In this document: positions 23,626 through 36,191 of the stretch, piece after piece
Numbering within the stretch: position 1 is the first letter of the stretch
Layout of the letters: every line of letters begins with the position of its first letter
From: Haematobia irritans
Lineage: Eukaryota; Arthropoda; Insecta; Diptera; Muscidae
NCBI RefSeq assembly: GCF_050003625.1
Contig: NC_134397.1
Span: 64,950,669 to 65,014,668, forward strand
DNA length: 64,000 bases
Direction: 5' to 3'
Made by a program: the position numbers and the translations under genes
The notes under the pieces: model-generated
Seen by the model: the letters and a program-made list of their open reading frames with translations, nothing else
What the model was told of the DNA's origin: nothing
The model's database searches: none

Positions 23626-24178
23626 TTATTTATTTATTTATATATTTACAATCATAATGAATTATGAAAATAAACAGGTAATATAGGTGCTAACAACATA
23701 GGTTTTCGACCTGAATGCTCAAAATTTTGTTTCTGCCCAATTGTATATTCCCCCACATCTTTCTCACATCCACGAGATTTTTTAGTTCTTACACCCTCAG
23801 AAAAAATCGCTTCTTTAACATATGTTCCAAACATATTTTGCAGGAAGCACATATATTATTGGATACTGCCGAAACATTAATATGTTTGTTTTATGTGAAC
23901 ATATTATATGTTTGGAAGCATTTTGAGCCCAAAAATATTATATGCTTGGAAGAATTTTTCCCAAAGACGATTGTGCTCATTCCCTAACATACTCGTAATT
24001 TTCACTTCCACGAAATATTTTAGTTATTGGCACCTTTTTCTGTAATACAAATAATGGTGAAGAAATTATTCACTTTTATAAATTTTTTAAATTTTACCTT
24101 TCGCCTGCACGGAGAATCGAACCGAGGACCATACAGTTTGTAAGCCAACACACTATCCACTGGGCTACGTAGCTGTTA
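23626..24178 (-). mobile_element. S2 SINE (copy a), with an inserted K piece
   Basis: On the minus strand the head reads cgtagcccagtggatagtgt (box A-like), then tcctcggttcgattctccgt (box B), a body with ataatttcttcaccattatt, and a 3' end with (AAATA)n reversed at 23626-23650. At about 23795-23985 a K segment (caccctcagaaaaaatcgct to the acgattgtgctcattcc area) interrupts the body. Confidence 0.65.
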
Positions 24179-24282
24179 TAGTCACCAGTAGATAATTATA
24201 GTTTTAAGTTACATTTATATAGCATAGTTTGCAGCGCCCACGAGCCCATGCAAACATAACATTATTTAACAGAAACATACAT

Positions 24283-24380
24283 TTGTTTGCCACGTGGAGC
24301 AGTGGTTAGCATGTCTGGGTTCAATCCCTGCTCCGACCGAACATTTTTTTTGTTTTTTTTTTTTTTTTTTTAATTTACAC
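24283..24380 (+). mobile_element. S3 SINE (copy a): tRNA-like head with poly(T) tail
   Basis: The head gccacgtggagcagtggtta, box B gggttcaatccctgctccga, the linker ccgaaca and then runs of T (24341-24371). The anticodon region is shortened. A tRNA-like transcript that ends in T runs has the look of a retroposed polymerase III transcript including its terminator. Confidence 0.6.
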
Positions 24381-25329
24381 ATTTATATTTATACTATATT
24401 AATTTTTTTTAAATGAAACTTCGAAATGTGTGTTATTAAAGATTTATAGTCAGTAACAGTGCTTGATATAAACGAAATTGACTGATTTTTGGATAAAATA
24501 TTATGTTTTATTGCAAAAATAACAATCTTGTAATAAAAAACTGTTTTTGTACAAAACTTTAAAATTTGGAAGGAATTCAAAAACTAACAAAAGAAGAACG
24601 TGGAGTCGAGTATAAACATACATACATAATTTTATACTATAAACATAAATTTATTTAGGAGTGAACAGTTTTTTATTAGCATTTAACACCATCGCTCTAA
24701 AATTCCTTTTATTTTTCTTTAATAATTCATTTTAAAGAAAATAAACTTTTTAAATTGTTTTAGCTGTAAAACTCGAACTTAATGCCCGCTTTTATATTTG
24801 ATGGTGTCCGTCAACTCCTCGTGGACTAATTTTTAATAAAGAGGAACTAAACTTTGTTTTTTACATTTTACTGTGTAATTTTTCACTATTTCCTCCTTAT
24901 TTCATTTTACTGTCCCAACTCTAAAAAGAGTATAGTGCCCTTTCGTTATTTTTATGAAGACCCCTGATTTCTTTTAACGAACCAAGAAAAAAAAATTGTG
25001 CCCATAATGCCAAAATGATAAACAAAACATATGTCCACACATACATAAAATGCTGCTCTCAAGGCGAAAACATAAGCTGTTTGTTTTTCAAATGTCTATT
25101 CTCTTGGTTCAGAATGTATATTCTCTTTATTCAAATTAAATAATATTTAGACTTAAACATATCAAATTTTTGGCCTTATCATAAAACAGTTTTCCGAAAC
25201 AACATACAAGCGGTTTCACAGAAATTGTTCTCTTTTGACTCTTTTGCTGTGTTATATTGATATCTTTCGTCAACTCTCCCGGTTTCCATCTCTATTTCTC
25301 TCTATACTCTCTCTGTCGCTTTGAATAAA
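24381..25329. other. No gene recognised; host-like AT-rich DNA
   Basis: No open frame above 63 codons. A CT-rich run (about 25266-25320: tctccc, tctctatttctctctatact, ctctctgtcg) could bind GAGA-type factors, but there is no other promoter sign. Confidence 0.35.
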
Positions 25330-25586
25330 ATATCACAACATATGTATGTTTAGTCGAAATTTGTAAATTTATATATGTTTGTATTCACACATATGATTTT
25401 TATGAAACATTGATGCCCCAAACATAATATATTCTAACATATTAACATAGATGTCCCAAACATTTAGTGTTAGTTTAGGAACATTACATGTTCACACTTA
25501 AATATATTGTGGTTTAAAATCGTGCCCGAAACACATTTTGTTTATATCGGAACATATGAAAAACATATTTTTCTAACAGTGTGTTA
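25330..25586 (+). repeat. K repeat with inner end
   Basis: It contains cccaaacataatatattcta, acatagatgtcccaaacatt and the end aaaaacatatttttctaaca gtgtg, which matches in reverse the start of the 61955 copy (acacggatgaaaaagactgt). Confidence 0.55.
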
Positions 25587-26424
25587 CCACAACCCAGGTA
25601 ATCATCGATGATCGAGTTTTTATCACATTAAATAACAAGCCAATGTTATGGTTATGTTATAACCATACATTAGCCATCGTTATAAGTTGCATTATAATTG
25701 TTAAACGTAATTGCCATAAATCTTCTAAATCCGATATGATAAGTAAACAACGCAAATGACTGCGAAAAATAAATATTCATTTCATAGATTAAACGGATAA
25801 TGAAATTGATTAATTGATGATTAATGGTTTATTCGAAGTCAGATTCAAAGATAACCAAAGACAAATTCAATTTCTGTATATTAAAATGGCACTTGAGCCG
25901 CCGTTATATAATAGTGCCTATGTCCATTGACTTTGACAAAATGTCCTAAACATTTTTTTCCCATCAAAAGTATGACCATAAAGTACATGGTCATAAAACA
26001 AGTTCTTTTTTTTTCTTACTTAAAATCCAGGTATAAAAAGTTTTTTTTTCAACTTGTTTCCATGGTTAGCAAAGATTGAGACAATTATAACAATTTCGAA
26101 GAAATTTACCTCTATTAAGTCATCGCCTATGTTATGATGGCATTTCGTTACCGAAGCTCACACCATAGGAGCATAGAGGAAAAAGTTCGTTAGGTACAAC
26201 CTGTTGATGGAGGAAACAAACACTTTTTCAAAAGGCCAACAAAACCATCGTACGCTGCACTAATCCGACTCTTTGGTATTTTAGTGCAAACCATAACCTC
26301 CTAGCTTAGACAACTTTTGAACACCGCAATTTTTATCCCATATGCTTCAAATTCAAAATCAAGAGGTATTTAATAAAAACCAGAACATGGTGCTCGTTCC
26401 TCCGATTTGACTTCTTGGGCTTCT
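25587..26424. other. No gene recognised
   Basis: It opens with a short A-type fragment (taccacaacccaggtaatca). Otherwise it is AT-rich sequence without supported exons. Confidence 0.3.
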
Positions 26425-28345
26425 GGACTTCTGCTGCCACTCGTGCCAAATATAATCTAACAAAATTTGAAAAAAATTTTACCGCATGGTTTTAAGCTGA
26501 AATCAAAATTTTATTTCTACAGCATATTTTGTCAAAATTTTATTTCTATAGAAAATGTTGTCAAAATTTTATTTCTATAGCAAATGTGGTCAAAATTTTA
26601 TTTCTGTAGAAAATTTATTTCTAAAGAAATGTTTGTCAAAAATTTATATCTATAGAAAATTTAAAAAAAAATTTATTTCTATAGAAAATATTGTTAAAAT
26701 TTTATTTCTATAGAAAATTTTGACAAAATTTTATTTTTATAGAAAATGTTGTCTAAATTTTATTTCTATAGAAAATTTTATCAAAATTTTATTCCCATAG
26801 ACATTTTTGTCAAAATTTTATTTCTAAAGAAAATTTGGTCAACATTTTATTTCTATAGAAAATTTTGTCAAATTATTATTTCTATAGGAAATTTTGTCAA
26901 AATTTTATTTCTATAGAAATTTTTGTGGAAAATTTATATCTATAGAAAATTTTTAACAAAATTTTATTTCTATAGAAAATTTTGTCACAATTTTATTTCT
27001 ATAGAATACATTTTCAAACTTTCATTTGTATAGAAAAGTTTGTCAAATTTTTATTTCTATAGACAATTTTGTAAAAAATTTACATCTATAGAAAATTTTA
27101 TCAAAATTTTGTTTCTATAGAAAATTTTGTCAAATTTTATTTCTATAGAAAATTTGTCAAAATTTTATTTTTATAGAAAATTTTATCAACATTTTATTTT
27201 AATAGACATTTTTGTCAAAATTGTATTTCTATTTGTAAAAATTTTATTTTTAGAGAAAATCTTGTCAAAATTTTATTTCTATAGAAAATTTTGTCACAAT
27301 TTTATTTGTATAGAAAATTTTTGTTTATTTCCATATTTTTGTCAAATTTGCATTTCTTTAGAAAATTTTGTGAACAATCTACATCTATAGAAAATTTTAA
27401 CAAATTTTTTATTTCTATACAAAATATTGGTAAAATTTTATTTTTATTTAAAATATTGTCAAAATTTTATTTCTATAGATAATTTTGTCAAAATTTTATT
27501 TCTATAGAAAAATATGTCAAAATTTTATTGCTATAGAAAATTTTGTCAAAATTTTATTTCTATAAAAATTTTGCGAAAAAGATATATCTAAAAAAAATTT
27601 TACAAAATTTTATTTCTATAGAAAATTTTGCAAAAAAATTTATTTATATTGAAAATTTTGTCAAAATTTTATTGCAATAGCAAATTTTGTCAAAATTTTG
27701 TTTCTATAGAAAATTTTGTCAAAATTTTATTTTTATAAAAATGTTTGTTATTTCAATTGAAAATGTTGTCAAAATTTTATTGTAATAGAAAATTGTGTCA
27801 AAATTGTATTTCTATAGAAAGTTTTGTCAAAATGTTATTTCTGTAGACAATTTTCTATAGAAAATTTTGGCAAATTTTTATTCCTTTCAAAAATGTTGTC
27901 AATATTTTATTTCAATAGAAGATTTTGTCAAAATTTTGTTTCTATAGAAAATTTTGTTAAAATTTTATTTCTAAAGATTTCTGTGTATAGAAATAGAAGA
28001 TTTTGTGAAAAAAATTTATTCCTATAGAAAATATTGTCAATATTTTATTTCTATAGAAAGTTTTGTCAAAATTTTAGTTCTATAGAAAATTTTGTCAAAA
28101 CTTTATTTCTATAGAAAATACTGTCAAAATTTTGTTTCTATAGTAAATTTTGTCAATACTATTTCTATAGAAAATTTTGTCAAAATTTTATTTCTACAGA
28201 CATTTTTGTCAAAATTTTGTTTCTATAGAAAATTTGTCACAATTTTATTTCTATAGAAAATTATGTCAAAATTTTATTTCTATGGAAAATTTTGTCAAAA
28301 TAATATTTCTATAGAAAATTTTGTCAAAATTCTATTTCTATAGAA
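26425..28345 (+). repeat. 29-bp minisatellite in an H element, left block
   Basis: The left edge tgctgccactcgtgccaaat resembles the H right end reversed (gttgccactcgagccaaaaa). From 26500 about 60 diverged 29-bp units follow, more worn than at 7600-9130. Confidence 0.8.
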
Positions 28346-28818
28346 GGTTAGGTTAGGTTAGGTTATGTGGCAGCCCGATGTATCAGGCTCACTTAGACTA
28401 TTCAGTCCATTGTGATACCACAGTGGTGAACTTCTCTCTTATCACTGAGTGCTGCCCGATTCCATGTTAAGCTCAATGACAAGGGACCTCCTTTTTATAG
28501 CCGAGTCCGAACGGCGTTCCACATAGCAGTGAAACCACTTAGAGAAGTTTGGAAACCCTCAGAAATGTCACCAGCATTACCGATTCCATGTTAAGCTCAA
28601 TGACAAGGGACCTCCTTTTTATAGCCGAGTCCGAACGGCGTTCCACATTCCAGTGAAACCACTTAGAGAAGCTTTGAAACCCTCAGAAATGTCACCAGCA
28701 TTACTGAGGTGGGATAATCCACCGCTGAAAAACTTTTTGGTGTTCGGTCGTAGCAGGAATCGAACCCACGACCTTGTGTATGCAAGGCGGGCATGCTAAC
28801 CATTGCACCACGGTGGCT
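28346..28818 (-). mobile_element. S1 SINE (copy c) with an internal duplication
   Basis: Minus strand: head agccaccgtggtgcaatggt ends at 28818; the tail with four TTAGG-type units starts at 28346. A segment of about 120 bp (cgattccatgttaagctcaa to gtcaccagcattac) is present twice, at 28458-28580 and 28580-28703, which lengthens the copy to 473 bp. It sits inside the 29-bp array, and both flanks contain tatttctatagaa. Confidence 0.88.
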
Positions 28819-29530
28819 CCCTTATTTCTATAGAAAATTTTGTCAATATTCTATTTCTATAGAAAATTTTGTCAAAATTTTATTTCTATAGAAAATTTTG
28901 TCAAAATTTTATTTCTATAGAAAATTTTGTCAAAATGTTATTTTTATAGAAAATTTTGTCAAAATTTTATTGATATAGAAAATTTTGTCAACATTTTTTT
29001 TAATAGAAAATTTTGTCAAAATTCTATTTCTATACAAAATTTTGTCAAAATTTTATTTCTATAGAAAATTGTAACGAAATTTTATTTCTATAGAAATTTT
29101 TGTCAAAATTATATTTAAAAAGCAAATTTCGACGAAATTTTCTTTCTATAGCAAATTTTTAAAAAAATTATCTATAGATAATTTGTCAAAATTATATTTC
29201 TATCAAAAATTTTGTCAATATTTTATTTCTATAGGAAGTTTTGTAAAAGTTTTGTTTCTATATAAAAATTTTGTCAAAATTATATTTCTAAAGCAAATTT
29301 TGGCGAAATTTTCTTTGTATAGAAAATTTTGTCAAAATTTTATTTCTCTAGAAAGTTTTGTCAATAATTTATATCTATACAAAATTTTGTCAAAATTTTA
29401 TTTCTATAGAAAATTTTGTCAAAAAAAAATATTTCTATAGAAAATTTTGTCAAATTTTTATTTCTATAGAAAATTTTGTGAAAATTTTATTTCTATAGAA
29501 AATTTTGTCAAAATTTTGTTTCCATAGACA
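28819..29530 (+). repeat. 29-bp minisatellite, middle block
   Basis: The array continues between two SINEs with the same unit and phase. Confidence 0.85.
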
Positions 29531-29780
29531 GCGGTGGATTATCCCACCTCAGTAATGCTGGTGACATTTCTGAGGGTTTCAAAGCTTCTCTAAGTGGTTT
29601 CACTGCAATGTGGAACGCCGTTCGGACTCGGCTATAAAAAGGAGGTCCCTTTGTCATTGAGCTTAACATGGAATCGGGCAGCACTCAGTGATAAGAGAGA
29701 AGTTCACCAATGGACTGAATAGTCTAAGTGAGCCTGATACATCGGGCTGCCACCTAACCTAACCTAACCTAACCTAACCT
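29531..29780 (+). mobile_element. S1 SINE (copy d), 5' truncated
   Basis: It starts inside the SINE body (gcggtggattatcccacctc) without the tRNA-like head and ends in five CCTAA-type units. The flanks catagaca and tatagaca are a likely target duplication. Loss of the 5' end is typical of incomplete reverse transcription. Confidence 0.85.
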
Positions 29781-29990
29781 TCTATAGACAATTTTGTCAA
29801 AATTTTAATTGTATAGAAAATCTTGTCAAAATTTTATTTCTATGGAAAATATTGTCAAAATTTTGGCAAAATTTTATTTCTACAGAAAATTTTGTCAAAA
29901 TTTCAATTCTACAAAAATGTTGCCGAAATTTTATTTCTATAGAAAATTTTGTCAAAAAATTTTATTTCTATTGAAAATTTTGTGGATACA
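29781..29990 (+). repeat. 29-bp minisatellite, right block
   Basis: Seven or so further units, ending at gaaaattttgtggatacatg where unique sequence begins. Confidence 0.75.
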
Positions 29991-30934
29991 TGATATGTTC
30001 ATATCGGTCCATTTTTTGATGTTCTTCACAATCTTGCCATAAGTACTCCATATTAATTTTTTGAACTACGCACCTTAAAAATTTCATCATCTCAAAAAAT
30101 GCGTAACGCATTATTCTCTTCATAACTTCCTCTCAAGCTAAGCTGCTTAAGTGTTTAATTGATATTAGAACTCTTTAACGCCAACAAATCTTCGTCTTTC
30201 GCAATCCAATATAAGACGTTTAAATGAGAGGTTTATGATTCACCTTCATTTCATCAGTTTCAAATGAATTTTCCTATTGGTTAGTATTTTACTCTATTTG
30301 AAAAAGAGGAAAACACCAAAAAAAAAGAAGCAAAATCATTTAGCAGAACGAATGGCTGCCAGAGTCTGTGTTGTTTGTTTTCTTTTCTTATTTTTTGCTT
30401 GGCATAAATTTGGTTTTTGAACTTTTCAGTTTCAATCAGGGCTACACACATGTTAGTACAGGCCTGAATTTTTTGGCACTTCATATGGAAGTCTGCACTG
30501 AAGGTGTTGGCGGTGTGGTGGTGATGGTGTTAAAGAAAATTTTCACTTTCATTTCTAGTTTTTTCATACAGATACACATGCCACGCTTGCTCAATTCGCT
30601 TGGAAGCAAAACATAAAAAGTATTTTGTTGGAAAATAAGGTTTTCTTGGTTATCGTATTTTCCATAGAGGAATTTTATGTAATTGGTATTTTCTTCATAT
30701 ACTACTACGGTCATGTAAAGGTTATTGTTTCCCTTTTTTTTTTTGATTTCCGAGATGCATAAAGAAACTTTTATTTTTTATGATCACTTTCGATTTTGGA
30801 TCTACTTTTTGAAACCTACTACTACTTTTAAAAACCACAAAAAAAACTATTTCATATATTTTCTATATTTTTCTATTTTTTTTTTTTTTTTGAAAATAAC
30901 ACTAAGGAACAATGGTTCTGTTGATTAAGAACTG
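29991..30934. other. No gene recognised
   Basis: AT-rich, single copy in the window. Frames of 67-82 codons on both strands overlap each other and show no domain or splice support. Confidence 0.3.
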
Positions 30935-31255
30935 AATATGGTTTTTAAGGTTATTTGGGTCGCTGAATTCAAATCTACACTTGGTTTTTTTTTCAAAATT
31001 AAGTGCCTTTACGCAACCTAAATTTTAGGAATCGAAATTTACAAAATATTAAGGACAAATTCCTTTAAAATAATGAAAATTAAATTAAAATAAAGTTTAT
31101 AATCTTTGTTTCAAAATTTTTTTTCAATAAATTTAGGACACACATTTTATAAATTTGCGTCCCTTCGTTAAAGTCGCATGTCTTTGAACTAAGGCTAATT
31201 TTCCTTAAAGTAAAGAAACACATTTGTGATTTAAAGAAATTGTCCTTAAATTAAG
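30935..31255 (+). repeat. Q repeat fragment
   Basis: The phrases acctaaattttaggaatcga, taggacacacattttataaa and aaagtcgcatgtctttgaac are shared with 57700-57870. Confidence 0.6.
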
Positions 31256-31740
31256 TGAAATATTGGTTGTGGTGAAATTCTGAGTCGATCTGAGCATGTC
31301 CGTCCGTCCGTCTGTTGAAATCACGCTTACTTCCGAACGAAACAAGCAATCGACTTGAAACTTGGCACAAGTTGTTGTTATTGATGTAGGTCGGATAATA
31401 TTGCAAATGGGCCATATCGGTCCACTTTTACGTATAGCCCCCATATAAACGTACCCCCAAATTTGGCTTGCGAGGCCTATAAGAGCAGCAAATTTCATCC
31501 GATCCGGCTGAAATTTGGTACATGGTGTTAGTATATGGTCTCTAACAACCATGCAAAAATTGGTCCACATCGGTCCATAATTATATATAGCCCCCATATA
31601 AACCGATCCCCCGATTTGGCTTGCGAGGCCTCTAAGAGAAGCAAATTTTATCCGATCCGGCTGAATTTTGGTACATGATGTTAGTATATGGTCTGTAACA
31701 ACCATGCAAAAATTGGTCCACATCGGTCCATAATTATATA

Positions 31741-33039
31741 AAGGGTGATACGGTCAAAATTTGGTCAATATAAACTTGACGTATTTCTTTCAATTTCGCA
31801 TTTAAAAAACCTGAACACCCCTCATTTTGAAGGTGTGTGTGTGTAGAATGTTGCTCCTATTTTGATTTTGGAATTCACTCTTCAATTGTCAAAATGCCGT
31901 CCAAGCAAGAAGAGCAGCGTATCAAAATTTTGCTTGCGCATCGCGAAAATCCGAGCTACTCGCACGCAAAGCTGGCAAAATCGCTAAAAGTTGCCAAATC
32001 AACCGTTACAAATGTAATTAAAGTGTTTGGGGAACGTTTGTCGACAGCCAGGAAGTCTGGATCCGGGGGAAATCGAAAACCGGAAGCCGCTGAGACGACA
32101 AAGAGAGGTGCCGGTAGTTTCAAGCGAAACCCTAACCTCTCTCTCCGAGATGCCGCAAATAAGCTGGGTGTATCGTCTACAACCGTGCAACGAGCCAAAA
32201 AACGAGCCGGACTATCGACTTACAAGAAGGTAGTGACTCCAAATCGCGATGATAAACAAAATACGACGGCCAAAGCGCGATCCCGGAGGCTGTACACGAC
32301 GATGCTGACGAAGTTTGACTGCGTGGTAATGGACGACGAAACCTACGTCAAAGCCGACTACAAGCAGCTTCCGGGACAGGAGTATTATACGGCAAATGGC
32401 AGGGGAAAGGTAGCAGATATTTTCAAGCACATAAAACTGTCAAAGTTCGCAAAGAAATATCTGGTTTGACAAGCCATCTGTACCTGTGGCTTGAAAAGCA
32501 GCATTTTCATAGCTTCCGGGACTGTCAACCAAGAAATTTACGTGAAAGAGTGTTTGAATAAACGTCTGCTGCCTTTCCTGAAGAAACACGGTTGTTCCGT
32601 ACTGTTTTGGCCGGATTTGGCATCTTACCATTACGGTAAAAAGGCCATGAAGTGGTACGCCGCCAACAACGTGCAGGTGGTTCCCAAGGACAAGAACCGT
32701 CCCAACACGCCAGAGCTCCGCCCAATTGAGAAATACTGGGCTATTGTCACGCGGAACCTAAAGAAGACTAAAAAACTGCTAAGGACGAGCAGCAGTTCAA
32801 GGCAAACTGGCTTTCTGCGGCGAAGAAGGTGGACAAGGTGACTGTACAAAATCTGATGGCAGGTGTCAAGCGTGAGGCCCGGAAATTCGGATTTGGAAAA
32901 GCGAAAGCCTAACTGAATATTTTTGCTGAATTTTATACTAATTGAACTTGAAAAAGAAATTTTATTTGATTTTTTATATAAACGATTTCACCGATTTACA
33001 CGCGTTTTCCCTTGACCAAATTTTGACCGTATCACCCTT
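31741..33039 (+). mobile_element. Tc1/mariner element of the DD37E group
   Basis: A 28-bp perfect inverted repeat begins aagggtgatacggtcaaaat at 31741 and ends the element at 33039. TA duplications lie at 31739-31740 and 33040-33041. At 1,299 bp it is full length. One point stop and one frameshift silence its gene. About 46 bp of the host A3 module normally found at this place are missing. Confidence 0.92.
31894..32912 (+). pseudogene. DD37E transposase, one stop codon and one frameshift
   Basis: The natural start is the ATG at 31894 (MPSKQEEQRIKILLAHREN). A paired helix-turn-helix region follows (SYSHAKLAKSLKVAKSTVTN and LSLRDAANKLGVSSTTVQRA). The catalytic residues are the Asp of VMDDETYVK, the Asp of WPDLASYHY and the Glu of PELRPIEKYW. 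There are 37 residues between the last two, which places the protein in the DD37E group of the IS630-Tc1-mariner superfamily. TGG has become TGA at about 32467-32469 (KYLV-stop-QAICTCG), in frame. A base change in length near 32780 (KKLL-RTSSSS against an expected KDEQQFKANWLSAAKK) shifts the last 45 codons; the true end is GKAKA with TAA at 32910-32912. Otherwise about 340 residues long, as usual for the group. Confidence 0.92.
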
Positions 33040-34473
33040 TAAGAGAAGCAAATTTCATCCGATCCGGCTGAAATTTGGTACATGGTGTTAGTATGTGGTC
33101 TTTGTTGACCATGCAAAAATTGGTCCACATCGGTCCATAATTATATATAGCCCCCATATAAACCGATCCCCCGATTTGGCTTTCAGAGCCTCTAAGAGAA
33201 GCAAATTTCATCCGATCCGGCTGAAATTTGGTACATGGTGTTAGTATATGGTCTCTAACAGCTACGCAAAAATTGTCCACATCGGTAATTAATTATATAT
33301 AGCCCCCATATAAACCGATCCCCAAATTTGACCTCCGGAGACCCTAAGAGAAGCAAATTTCATCCGGTCCGGCTGAAATTTGGTACATGGTGTTAGTATA
33401 TGGTCTTTGTTGACCATGCAAAAATTGGTCCACATCGGTCCATAATTATATATAGCCCCCATATAAACCGATCCCCAGATTTGACCTCCGGAGCCCCTTG
33501 GAAGAGCAAATTTAATCCGATCCGTTTGAAATTTGGTACATGATGTCAGTATATTGTCTCTAATGACCGTGCCAAAATTGGTCCACATCGGTCTATAATT
33601 ATATATAGCCCCCATATAAACCGATCACCGGATTTGACCTCCGGAGCCTCTTGGAAGACCAAAATTCATCTGATTCAGTTGAAATTTGGTACGTGGTGTT
33701 AATATATGGCCTCAAACACCCATGCAAAAATTGGTCGATATCGGTCCATAATTATATATAGGCCCCATATAAACCGATCCCCAGATTTGACCTCCGGAGC
33801 CCCTTGGAAGAGCAATTCTTCCCATTCGGTTTAAATTTGGTACGTGATGTTAGTATATGGTATCCAACAACCATGCAGGAATTGGTTCCCATCAGTCCAT
33901 AATTATATATAGCTCCCATATAAAGCGATCCCCAGATTTGACCTCCGGTGCCTTTTGGAAAAGCAAAATTCATTCGATCTGGTTGAAATTTGGTACGTGG
34001 TGGTAGTATATGATATTTAACAACCATGCCAAAAGTGGTCCATATCAGTCCATAATCATATATAGCCCCAATATAAACCGATCCCGAGATATGGTTTTGG
34101 AGCCTCTGTGAGGAGCAAATTTCATCCGAGTGAGTTGAAATTTTGTACATTGTGCTAGTATATGGCCGTTAACAACCATTCCGAACTAGGTCCATATCGG
34201 TCTATAGTTATATATAGCCCTCAGATAAATCGATCTCCAATCACACAAAAATTGGTCCATATCAAGTTCATAATTGTATATAGCCCCCATAATTCAATTC
34301 TGGCTCTCTACCACGTATGGACTAACTCACAATCTAGAAAACGATGTTAAGAAGTTTTAAGATACCACAACCCAAGTAATTCGATTGTGGATGACAGTTT
34401 TTCGTAGAAGTTTCTACGCAATCCATGGTGGAGGGTACATAAGATTCGGCCTGGCCGAACTTACGGCCGTATA

Positions 34474-34701
34474 CACCCAGAGAAGGAATATGATGACCTC
34501 AAATATGTTTTAAGAGCAAAATGTTATTTTTGGGTGGTGACCATGTAGCATGGTTTTCGCAACCATGTTATTTTCTCGGAAATCATGTATCTCATTTCGG
34601 CAAGCAGGTTATATTTGGCAAACATGTTACATGGTCTCCATACAAAAATAACATTTTGCTCTTGAAACATATTTGAGGTGATCATATTCCTTCTCTGCGT
34701 G
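34474..34701. mobile_element. M foldback MITE, 228 bp, TA duplication
   Basis: Inverted arms of about 90 bp (left cacccagagaaggaatatga, right reversed cacgcagagaaggaatatga) leave a short loop. TA is repeated at 34472-34473 and 34702-34703 within the A3 terminus gtatatacttg. Confidence 0.85.
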
Positions 34702-34710
34702 TATACTTGT

Positions 34711-35330
34711 TAATCTATTTCAAATAAAAAAAGTTAAATTTATTCATTAAAAATATGAAAAAAAAGCAAGTTATAAAAAATTTAATTAAAAAACTTCCTA
34801 GTTAAAATGAAGAACACCTTTGGGAGGACATTTTTAGAAGTGCTTTTAAAGTTGTGCATTTAGAAGAACTTCCTATTTTTTTGCTGGGATATAGGTATAT
34901 GTTTACTCGAAATTTTGAAACATTGACGTCACAAACGTAATATATTGTAACACATTAACATATGTGCCCCAAACATTTTATGCTAGTTTAGAAATATTAT
35001 ATTTTTACACTTTTATATATAATCAGCCCGAAACATATTTTTTTTACATCGGAAAATATAAAAAATATATTTTTCTATCCGTGTTCAAAATTGCACACAG
35101 TTTCGTATAATCTCCTTTGGGATAGAAAGACTTTATTTTCCGAGTTCGATTAAAAAGTTAATGGTATCAATTAATTTTTTAATTAAACAGACAGACAGAT
35201 GTATTGTTTCTAGTTCGATTAAAAAGTTAAAGTATCAAATTATTTTTTAATAGAAAAAGTTTTCATCTTCAATCAACTTTTTCATTGGAAATATTTTTTG
35301 ACGATATTTTTTCAGTGCATAATACGAATG
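34711..35330. repeat. R, K and N fragments in series
   Basis: 34711-34893 is an R repeat in minus orientation, ending tttttttgctgggat. 34895-35085 is a K segment ending catatttttctatccgtgt. 35140-35330 has N-like blocks (gattaaaaagttaatggtat, atcaattaattttttaatta) and ends in gatattttttcagtgc. Boundaries are approximate. Confidence 0.5.
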
Positions 35331-36190
35331 CAAGTTTGACATGGAAGACGCATTTATTTATTTATTTAAGTCTATGGAATTACAATCCATTTCTCTGATA
35401 CATTATTGAAATGGTTCTTAATTTCGATGATATTTAAAGTTAAAACGCATTGTCTTTGAAGACTTTATGCGGAAGACGTTTTTTGCTTTCCATGACATGT
35501 CAATACCTCTAATAAAACTACATGATGACTTTCGAATATCTGTAGATATGGGGAAACTTCAAAGGATAGATATTATGAACTATTGATGGTATCAGAGGAG
35601 AACAAGATAATTATATTTACATGATTTTTCAAATCTTCAAAATTAAAAGACATTTTGGACATAAAATACTAAAAACACAAACTCGACTCAATGGCACTAT
35701 GTTAAACATGATGTTTTCTTCTTAGATTATCTCTTTCATGACCATTGTCCAACAATCATTAAAATATAATTTCTTTTTGTTTTGACAAAACATCCCCCAC
35801 CCCCCTATAGAAAGTCACTGACTGCAATTTGGTCAGTGTTAAATGCCATCACATTGCGACCAACCCCATTAATTTGCTCCATAATCTGGCGAAGCTGTCA
35901 TCATCTTCACACAACATAAAAGAAAACCATCTGGAGTGGTCATTTCTCTCACGTATTTAAATTAAATGCTCAAGTACTGGTTTTTATTGTCACTCGCTTC
36001 CCCGGTAATTGTGTCATTTTATCACATTTTATCCATGATCATTAAGTAAATGCTTCCGTGGAAAGTTTCTCAAAACAAAAGGGAATGGATGAAACTGAAG
36101 GTTGTTTTTTTTTTGATGAAAAAAATCAAATAGAGTCTAAAATTCTTACAAGTATTAAGAGAAATATCATTTGAAAAAAAAAAAACAAGT
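35331..36190. other. No gene recognised; host-like sequence
   Basis: Not repeated in the window. The longest frame, on the minus strand at 36070-36312, crosses into the mariner end and is not coding. Confidence 0.3.
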
Positions 36191-36191
36191 A

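Larger units (their letters stand above)
31256..34710 (-). mobile_element. A3 element, interrupted by a DD37E transposon and an M element
   Basis: Minus orientation: it ends at 34710 with acttgt reversed into acaagtatatacggccgtaa, and has hairpin ttcggccaggccgaa and gtaccctccaccatgg at 34420-34440. About ten modules of 150-155 bp run from 31400 to 34300, the longest array of this family here. The other terminus is worn away at 31256. The open frames of 80-172 codons on the minus strand simply follow the repeat, whose length is close to a multiple of three. Confidence 0.75.

Noticed and set aside
28346..28370. GGTTAGGTTAGG run as a telomere
   Set aside because: Only a few units, at the end of a SINE, in the middle of dispersed repeats; flies lack TTAGG telomeres.
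31205..31723. 172-codon frame on the minus strand as a protein
   Set aside because: It lies entirely in A3 modules; the frame stays open because the period is close to a multiple of three.
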